This document shows, in pieces, positions 58,006 through 64,000 of a DNA stretch of 64,000 bases. Source of the stretch: Cedecea lapagei (GTDB lineage: Bacteria > Pseudomonadota > Gammaproteobacteria > Enterobacterales > Enterobacteriaceae). Both the position numbers and the translations under genes were made by a program. The notes beneath the pieces were generated by a model. It saw only the letters and a program-made list of their open reading frames with translations. It had not been told where the DNA came from and made no database searches. Within the stretch, counting starts at the first letter, position 1. Each line of letters begins with the position of its first letter. Location: positions 4,526,001 to 4,590,000 of the forward strand of contig NZ_LR134201.1 in assembly GCF_900635955.1 (NCBI RefSeq), in the 5' to 3' direction.

Positions 58006-58623
58006 ATGCTGCTGCACATTCTTTATCTGATTGGTATCACGGCGGAAGCTATGACCGGGGCATTAGCTGCTGGCCGCCGCCGCATGGATACGTTCGGCGT
58101 CATTATCATCGCCACCGCTACAGCGCTGGGCGGGGGTTCAGTGCGCGATATTCTGCTGGGACACTATCCCCTCGGCTGGGTGAAACACCCTGAATACGTG
58201 GTGATTGTTGCCATCGCGGCGGTACTCACCACCATCATGGCCCCGGTAATGTCACACCTGCGCAAACTCTTTTTGGTTCTTGATGCCCTGGGTCTGGTTG
58301 TCTTCTCTATCATCGGTGCCCAGGTTGCCCTTGATATGGGCGAAGGCCCCATTATTGCGACCATTGCCGCCGTGATCACCGGGGTCTTTGGTGGCGTGCT
58401 GAGGGATATGTTCTGCAAGCGTATCCCTCTGGTATTCCAGAAAGAACTGTACGCCGGCATCGCTTTTGCCTCAGCGGTGCTTTATATCGCGCTGCAGCAC
58501 TACGTCAGCAGCCATGACGTCGTCGTGATTGCAACCTTGTTATTCGGGTTTACCGCCCGACTGCTTGCGCTGCGCCTGCGTCTTGGCCTGCCTGTATTTC
58601 ATTACAAACACGCCGATCACTGA
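58006..58623 (+). CDS. yicG: TRIC-family inner membrane protein YicG
   Basis: 205 residues with seven membrane segments made of two repeated halves: GITAEAMTGALAAGRRRMDTFGVIIIATATALGGGSVRDILLG and LVVFSIIGAQVALDMGEGPIIATIAAVITGVFGGVLRDMFC. The GGG-(S/V)-x-RD motifs are those of TRIC trimeric cation channels (UPF0126). Physiological substrate not established. It ends 7 bp inside the convergent ligB gene. Confidence 0.94.
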   Translation: MLLHILYLIGITAEAMTGALAAGRRRMDTFGVIIIATATALGGGSVRDILLGHYPLGWVKHPEYVVIVAIAAVLTTIMAPVMSHLRKLFLVLDALGLVVFSIIGAQVALDMGEGPIIATIAAVITGVFGGVLRDMFCKRIPLVFQKELYAGIAFASAVLYIALQHYVSSHDVVVIATLLFGFTARLLALRLRLGLPVFHYKHADH

Positions 58624-60308
58624 CGGCTAAAGCCCTGGATATTGTGCTGGCTCAGCAGGCTGGCCAGGGCAACAACCTGTGGGTGTCTCATAAAATCCAT
58701 TAACTGCTTTGCCCGATGCGCCCCCACGCCGGGCAGGGTTTGCCAGTGAGCCGAGGCCCAGCGCCCGAGTTGTTGCCAGTGTTTGTCCTTAATGGCTTCA
58801 TACGCCGTTCGCGGTAGCGGCATCCCTAAAGCCAGCACCCAGCGAATAAACGGCTGTTTTCGGGATAACGAAAATTGATGCCACAGCAGATCGGCTTTTT
58901 TCGCCGAAAGCCCGGGTAAGCCGGATAGTGTTTCTCTGCTCAACGTCAGCCACGAAAAAATGTGCTGCAGGCGAGTACTGATATGCAGATTCCGCCAGGT
59001 ACTCTGGCTGACTCCGGCCAAATCAAGAACGGATTTTTGGCTCATCCACGTCAGATGAGCAATAAATTGCTCTAAACATCCTGCTGTTGCATAAAGACAG
59101 CTGACGGAAGTCGTTGAGTCAGCCTTTGGTGCCGGTGCCTCTCTCTCGCTGACGCGCCAGACAACTTCGTCCAGGCGAGGAATGCCCTGGCCCGCGAGGC
59201 TAATTTTCACCTTATCACCTGCCACAACATCCCATTCTCGCCAGCGTTTTAACGAACCGATATTCACCCGCCGCACATGTTTATCGTCGAGCTGGACGCC
59301 TTCCAGCTCAAGCACGACAGATACCTTTCCGGTGCGCCCAACGGCAAAGTCAACGTTATGAACCTCGGTGACCTGTTCTGCAGGAGGATATTTCCATGCC
59401 ACGGCCCATTCCCCCTGACCCGGTTGCCAGAAGCAGGCCTGCGGTTCACGCTCCTGGCGGATAACAATCCCATCCGTAACAAAAGGGAGCCTTTGGTGGA
59501 ACCAGCTATTGCGCAGAAGGGTTATTTCCTCAATATTTGTTACCGGCCTTGACCAGGCGGCGGTGAGTGCAAACCCCGCATCACGCAAGATCCTTCCCTT
59601 TTCAGCCTGGCTCTCAGGGCCATCAGGCCAGGCCCAAATAAAGATGCCCAGAGCGTTCTGCTCGCGAATAGCCCCCGTGCGCAACATTTCTCCGGCCACT
59701 TTTGAACGCGCATTTATGCCCCCCATCTGGCTTTGAATATGGTCTTTTTGCTTAAGGAAAAGCTCACCCTGCAATACGCTGTTCGCCAGAGGCTCCGGCA
59801 CTTGATAAGGAATAGCGGTAATGCCGAAGGCTTTATGCGTCCAGTCTTCCCCCTTAACGCCATCCCCACGGCTTAGCATCTTCACCAGCCTGCCATTTTG
59901 GTAGATCAGCGTTATTGCGACACCGTCAATTTTGGGCTGCACCCATAATCCCTTCCGCCCTTTCATCCATAATGCAACAGCGTGTTTATCAGGAAGTTTT
60001 TTAAGCCCGGTATGCGCGACTGGATGAGAAATACGTCCTGCCGAGCCCATGCTGGCAGGCTGAGCCTCTTTCTCCTGCTTAATACAGCGCCGCCAGGTAG
60101 AAAGCGTCTCCCGCAGGTTGTCGTAAACTGCATCACTCACCAGGCTTTTCCCCTGCTGATAATAAGCATCATCCAGAGCGACAAGCCGCTGCGACAAGCT
60201 TTCAATTTCCTTTTGTGTTCTTAGGGTTGACCATGCCGGGCACGATGCCGCGACAGGGGCAGTAGTACCCATTAAACCCAGGATTAACGCTAATAATATC
60301 CCTTTCAT
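58617..60308 (-). CDS. ligB: NAD-dependent DNA ligase LigB
   Basis: 563 residues (E. coli 560). It begins with a hydrophobic signal-like segment (GILLALILGLMGTTAPVAA), a known oddity of LigB. Adenylation domain: LKKLPDKHAVALWMKGR and the nucleophile Lys126 in WVQPKIDGVAITL; OB-fold and a zinc-like region with few Cys, then helix-hairpin-helix motifs (LSGLPGLSAKKADLLWHQF, TLPGVGAHRAKQLMDF). It ends without a BRCT domain. It can seal nicks with NAD but cannot replace LigA. Divergent from gmk. Confidence 0.94.
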   Translation of the reverse strand: MKGILLALILGLMGTTAPVAASCPAWSTLRTQKEIESLSQRLVALDDAYYQQGKSLVSDAVYDNLRETLSTWRRCIKQEKEAQPASMGSAGRISHPVAHTGLKKLPDKHAVALWMKGRKGLWVQPKIDGVAITLIYQNGRLVKMLSRGDGVKGEDWTHKAFGITAIPYQVPEPLANSVLQGELFLKQKDHIQSQMGGINARSKVAGEMLRTGAIREQNALGIFIWAWPDGPESQAEKGRILRDAGFALTAAWSRPVTNIEEITLLRNSWFHQRLPFVTDGIVIRQEREPQACFWQPGQGEWAVAWKYPPAEQVTEVHNVDFAVGRTGKVSVVLELEGVQLDDKHVRRVNIGSLKRWREWDVVAGDKVKISLAGQGIPRLDEVVWRVSEREAPAPKADSTTSVSCLYATAGCLEQFIAHLTWMSQKSVLDLAGVSQSTWRNLHISTRLQHIFSWLTLSRETLSGLPGLSAKKADLLWHQFSLSRKQPFIRWVLALGMPLPRTAYEAIKDKHWQQLGRWASAHWQTLPGVGAHRAKQLMDFMRHPQVVALASLLSQHNIQGFSRQ

Positions 60309-60560
60309 GCCGCCCTCCTTGCCTCTCTCAGCGGAGATATAACCGGCCCTCTCTTTCTAGACGAACACGAATTTCCCCGCGCGCGCGATGCCGCCCTAAA
60401 AACCTTTTCAGTTACATAGAGAGCAGCAAAGAAGTGGAAGAGATCGCGTATAATCCAAGAAAAAAAGCGTCAGCCGATGACAAAATCTCCGTACCGCGGC
60501 GGCGGTGTGTATAATATGGCGGTAGACGCTCTTCCCTTTATGCATACCGATTAAGTTAGA

Positions 60561-61188
<628 letters not shown>

Positions 61189-61242
61189 CACCAGTTTCAG
61201 TATCATGCCCAGTCATTTCTTCACCTGTGGAGCATTTTAATT

Positions 61243-61518
61243 ATGGCACGCGTAACCGTTCAGGACGCTGTAGAGAAAATTGGTAACCGTTTTGACCTGG
61301 TACTTGTGGCCGCGCGTCGCGCTCGTCAGATGCAGGTTGGCGGTAAAGATCCGCTGGTACCGGAAGAAAACGATAAAACGACCGTTATCGCACTGCGTGA
61401 AATCGAAGAAGGGTTGATCACCAACCAGATCCTCGATGTACGTGAGCGCCAGGAGCAGCAAGAGCAGGAAGCCGCAGAACTGCAGGCCGTCACTGCTATT
61501 GCTGAAGGTCGTCGTTAA
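61243..61518 (+). CDS. rpoZ: RNA polymerase omega subunit
   Basis: 91 residues, the E. coli length. MARVTVQDAVEKIGNRFDLVLVAARRARQM is the conserved N-terminal part that wraps the beta-prime C-terminus and forms part of the ppGpp site 1. It directly precedes spoT (18-bp gap), linking the alarmone target and its enzyme. Confidence 0.98.
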   Translation: MARVTVQDAVEKIGNRFDLVLVAARRARQMQVGGKDPLVPEENDKTTVIALREIEEGLITNQILDVRERQEQQEQEAAELQAVTAIAEGRR

Positions 61519-61536
61519 TTAGCCTGCGGGTAGCCC

Positions 61537-63660
61537 TTGTATCTGTTTGAAAGCCTGAATCAGCTGATTCAAAGTTATCTGCCTGAGGAGCAAATTAAGC
61601 GCCTCCGGCAGGCATACCTTGTCGCACGTGATGCTCACGAGGGACAAACACGTTCAAGCGGTGAACCCTACATCACCCATCCAGTCGCCGTTGCCTGTAT
61701 CCTGGCCGAGATGAAACTCGACCATGAAACGCTGATGGCAGCGCTTCTGCATGACGTGATCGAAGACACCCCTGCCACCTACCAGGATATGGAACAGCTG
61801 TTTGGCAAAAGCGTTGCCGAGCTGGTGGAGGGGGTTTCTAAGCTAGATAAACTGAAGTTCCGCGATAAGAAAGAGGCTCAGGCCGAAAACTTCCGCAAAA
61901 TGATCATGGCGATGGTGCAGGACATTCGCGTCATCTTGATCAAGCTTGCCGACCGCACCCACAATATGCGCACGCTCGGGTCATTGCGCCCGGATAAGCG
62001 TCGACGTATTGCCCGTGAAACCCTCGAAATCTACAGCCCACTCGCTCACCGCCTCGGTATTCATCATCTGAAAACCGAACTGGAAGAGCTCGGCTTCGAA
62101 GCGCTTTACCCAAACCGTTACCGCGTCATAAAAGAGGTGGTCAAAGCGGCGCGTGGTAATCGCAAAGAGATGATTCAAAAGATCCTCTCGGAAATCGACG
62201 GGCGTTTACAGGAAGCCGGTATTCCCTGCCGCGTGAGCGGTCGTGAAAAGCACCTCTACTCCATTTACTGCAAGATGACGCTCAAAGAACAGCGTTTCCA
62301 TTCAATCATGGATATTTACGCGTTTCGCGTCATTGTCCACGATATGGACACCTGTTATCGCGTCCTCGGCCAAATGCACAGCCTCTACAAACCCCGTCCG
62401 GGGCGGGTTAAAGACTATATCGCCATTCCGAAAGCGAACGGCTATCAGTCACTGCACACCTCAATGATTGGGCCGCACGGCGTGCCGGTGGAAGTGCAAA
62501 TCCGTACCGAAGATATGGATCAGATGGCGGAAATGGGGGTCGCTGCTCACTGGGCTTATAAAGAGCAGGGTGAAAGCAGCACTACCGCGCAAATCCGCGC
62601 TCAGCGCTGGATGCAGAGCCTGCTGGAGCTGCAGCAAAGCGCCGGTAGCTCGTTTGAATTTATCGAGAGCGTAAAATCCGATCTGTTCCCGGATGAGATT
62701 TACGTTTTCACCCCGGAAGGCCGCATTGTAGAACTGCCTGCCGGCGCGACGCCGGTGGACTTTGCCTATGCGGTACATACCGATATCGGCCATGCCTGCG
62801 TTGGCGCTCGCGTCGACCGCCAGCCGTACCCGCTTTCGCAGTCTTTGACCAGCGGGCAGACTATCGAAATCATCACCGCGCCCGGTGCGCGGCCAAACGC
62901 CGCATGGCTCAATTTTGTTGTCAGCTCGAAAGCTCGCGCCAAAATTCGTCAGATGCTAAAAAACCTTAAGCGTGATGACTCCGTAAGCCTGGGCCGCCGT
63001 CTGCTCAACCACGCGTTGGGCGGCAGCCGTAAACTGGCAGAAATTCCGGCAGAGAATCTCCAGCGAGAGCTGGACCGTATGAAGCTCGCCTCTCTTGACG
63101 ATCTGCTGGCCGAAATTGGCCTCGGTAACGCAATGAGTGTGGTGGTGGCGAAAAACCTACAGGGTGAGTCGCCGGTTACCGCTCAACCCGGTCCAGCGGC
63201 GCCCTCAGCAACACACAGCAACTTGCCGATCAAAGGCGCCGACGGCGTATTGATCACCTTCGCCAAGTGCTGCCGCCCAATTCCGGGAGACCCCATCGTC
63301 GCTCACGTCAGCCCGGGCAAAGGGCTGGTTATCCACCATGAGTCCTGCCGTAATATTCGTGGCTACCAGAAAGAGCCAGAGAAGTTTATGGCCGTGGAAT
63401 GGGATAAAGAGACCGAGCAGGAGTTCATCACCGAGATCAAGGTGGACATGTTTAACCACCAGGGCGCACTGGCGAACCTGACCGCGGCGATCAATACCGC
63501 AGGCTCTAACATTCAAAGCCTGAATACCGAAGAGAAAGATGGCCGCGTATACAGCGCGTTCATTCGCCTGACAGCCCGGGATCGCGTCCATCTGGCGAAC
63601 ATCATGCGCAAAATTCGCGTGATGCCGGATGTGATTAAAGTTACCCGCAACAGAAACTAG
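61537..63660 (+). CDS. spoT: Bifunctional (p)ppGpp synthetase/hydrolase SpoT
   Basis: 707 residues (E. coli 702), starting at a TTG codon as in E. coli (product opens MYLFESLNQLIQSYLP). The hydrolase HD motif is at His72-Asp73 (LLHDVIED), the synthetase region at about 200-340 (FRVIVHDMDTCYRVLGQMH), followed by a TGS domain (DEIYVFTPEGRIVELPAGATPVDFAY) and a C-terminal ACT domain. A Pro/Ala-rich linker (VTAQPGPAAPSATHSN) near 545-560 accounts for the extra residues. It sets alarmone levels under fatty-acid, carbon and iron starvation. Confidence 0.98.
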   Translation: MYLFESLNQLIQSYLPEEQIKRLRQAYLVARDAHEGQTRSSGEPYITHPVAVACILAEMKLDHETLMAALLHDVIEDTPATYQDMEQLFGKSVAELVEGVSKLDKLKFRDKKEAQAENFRKMIMAMVQDIRVILIKLADRTHNMRTLGSLRPDKRRRIARETLEIYSPLAHRLGIHHLKTELEELGFEALYPNRYRVIKEVVKAARGNRKEMIQKILSEIDGRLQEAGIPCRVSGREKHLYSIYCKMTLKEQRFHSIMDIYAFRVIVHDMDTCYRVLGQMHSLYKPRPGRVKDYIAIPKANGYQSLHTSMIGPHGVPVEVQIRTEDMDQMAEMGVAAHWAYKEQGESSTTAQIRAQRWMQSLLELQQSAGSSFEFIESVKSDLFPDEIYVFTPEGRIVELPAGATPVDFAYAVHTDIGHACVGARVDRQPYPLSQSLTSGQTIEIITAPGARPNAAWLNFVVSSKARAKIRQMLKNLKRDDSVSLGRRLLNHALGGSRKLAEIPAENLQRELDRMKLASLDDLLAEIGLGNAMSVVVAKNLQGESPVTAQPGPAAPSATHSNLPIKGADGVLITFAKCCRPIPGDPIVAHVSPGKGLVIHHESCRNIRGYQKEPEKFMAVEWDKETEQEFITEIKVDMFNHQGALANLTAAINTAGSNIQSLNTEEKDGRVYSAFIRLTARDRVHLANIMRKIRVMPDVIKVTRNRN

Positions 63661-63664
63661 AGTT

Positions 63665-64000
63665 ATGAATCCTCAACGTTATGCGCGTATTTGCGAGATG
63701 CTCGCCAGACGCCAGCCGGACCTGACCGTTTGCATGGAGCAGGTGCACAAGCCCCATAACGTCTCCGCCATCATTCGTACTGCCGATGCCGTAGGCGTGC
63801 ATGAAGTGCACGCCGTTTGGCCAGGAAGCCGTATGCGCACCATGGCATCTTCCGCCGCAGGAAGTAACTCCTGGGTTGAAGTCAAAACGCACAAGACTAT
63901 CGGCGAAGCCGTCGGCCAGCTCAAAAGCAGCGGTATGCAGATTCTGGCCACCCATCTTTCAGATAAAGCCGTCGATTTCCGCGAGATAGACTACACGCGC
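63665..64000 (+). CDS. trmH: tRNA (guanosine-18-2'-O)-methyltransferase TrmH (partial, cut by window end)
   Basis: ATG at 63665, 4 bp after spoT; 112 codons are in the window and the rest lies beyond. MNPQRYARICEMLARRQPDLTVCMEQVHKPHNVSAIIRTADAVG is the TrmH/SpoU opening with the NxxxIxRTAD motif 1 of SPOUT methyltransferases. The SAM-knot motifs 2 and 3 are outside the window. It methylates G18 of tRNAs. The place after spoT is conserved (recG would follow). Confidence 0.95.
   Translation, partial: MNPQRYARICEMLARRQPDLTVCMEQVHKPHNVSAIIRTADAVGVHEVHAVWPGSRMRTMASSAAGSNSWVEVKTHKTIGEAVGQLKSSGMQILATHLSDKAVDFREIDYTR

Overview
The window is chromosomal DNA of a member of the Enterobacteriaceae close to, but not the same as, Escherichia and Salmonella. 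The gene order cpxRA-cpxP-fieF-pfkA-sbp, secB-gpsA-cysE, gpmM-envC-yibQ, kbl-tdh, hldD-waaF-waaC-waaL, waaA-coaD-mutM-rpmGB-radC-coaBC-dut-slmA-pyrE-rph-yicC and yicG-ligB-gmk-rpoZ-spoT-trmH is that of the E. coli 82-min region, and protein lengths match to within a few residues. The species cannot be named from sequence alone. No tRNA, rRNA, IS transposase or CRISPR array was seen.

Layout. 1-3112: a leftward operon of a sugar/nucleoside-type transporter, an aminoimidazole riboside kinase and an ADP-ribosylglycohydrolase cut by the window edge (the Salmonella STM4065-4067 arrangement), with a perfect 30-bp palindrome and a CRP-like site upstream. 3475-9513: sbp, pfkA, fieF and the Cpx envelope-stress locus, including the CpxQ small RNA in the cpxP 3' end. 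9594-19486: housekeeping genes from trmL to kbl. 19702-32764: a lipopolysaccharide core locus of mosaic order. A rightward operon runs hldD-waaF-waaC-waaL-GT2-waaQ-GT8. A leftward operon runs waaG-waaP-GT8-GT8. waaA follows. 32773-40423: coaD to yicC.

About 40404-57377 is a 17-kb integrated element lodged in the 3' end of yicC. It brings its own last codons of yicC, and the displaced original end is still visible at 57373-57393. Gene content is that of a P4/PICI-type phage satellite: P4-type integrase, AlpA-like regulator, AntA/AntB antirepressor, DUF4222, an Icd-like division inhibitor behind a C4-like structured RNA, a string of small overlapping ORFs, and a large P4-alpha-like primase-helicase. 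Two mirror-image clusters of a 9-bp iteron (three tandem plus three inverted copies each, joined by a 45-bp perfect inverted repeat) lie 6.3 kb apart, in the way P4 ori and crr do. Between them, where a satellite normally carries cargo, is a compact operon ending in a 1068-residue lambda-type tail tape-measure protein, with no other tail, capsid or terminase gene present. This is the most unusual part of the window. A 665-bp non-coding stretch with six phased direct repeats could be a packaging or regulatory site.

After the element the ordinary chromosome resumes with a small SANT-like hypothetical gene, yicG, ligB, gmk, rpoZ, spoT and the start of trmH.
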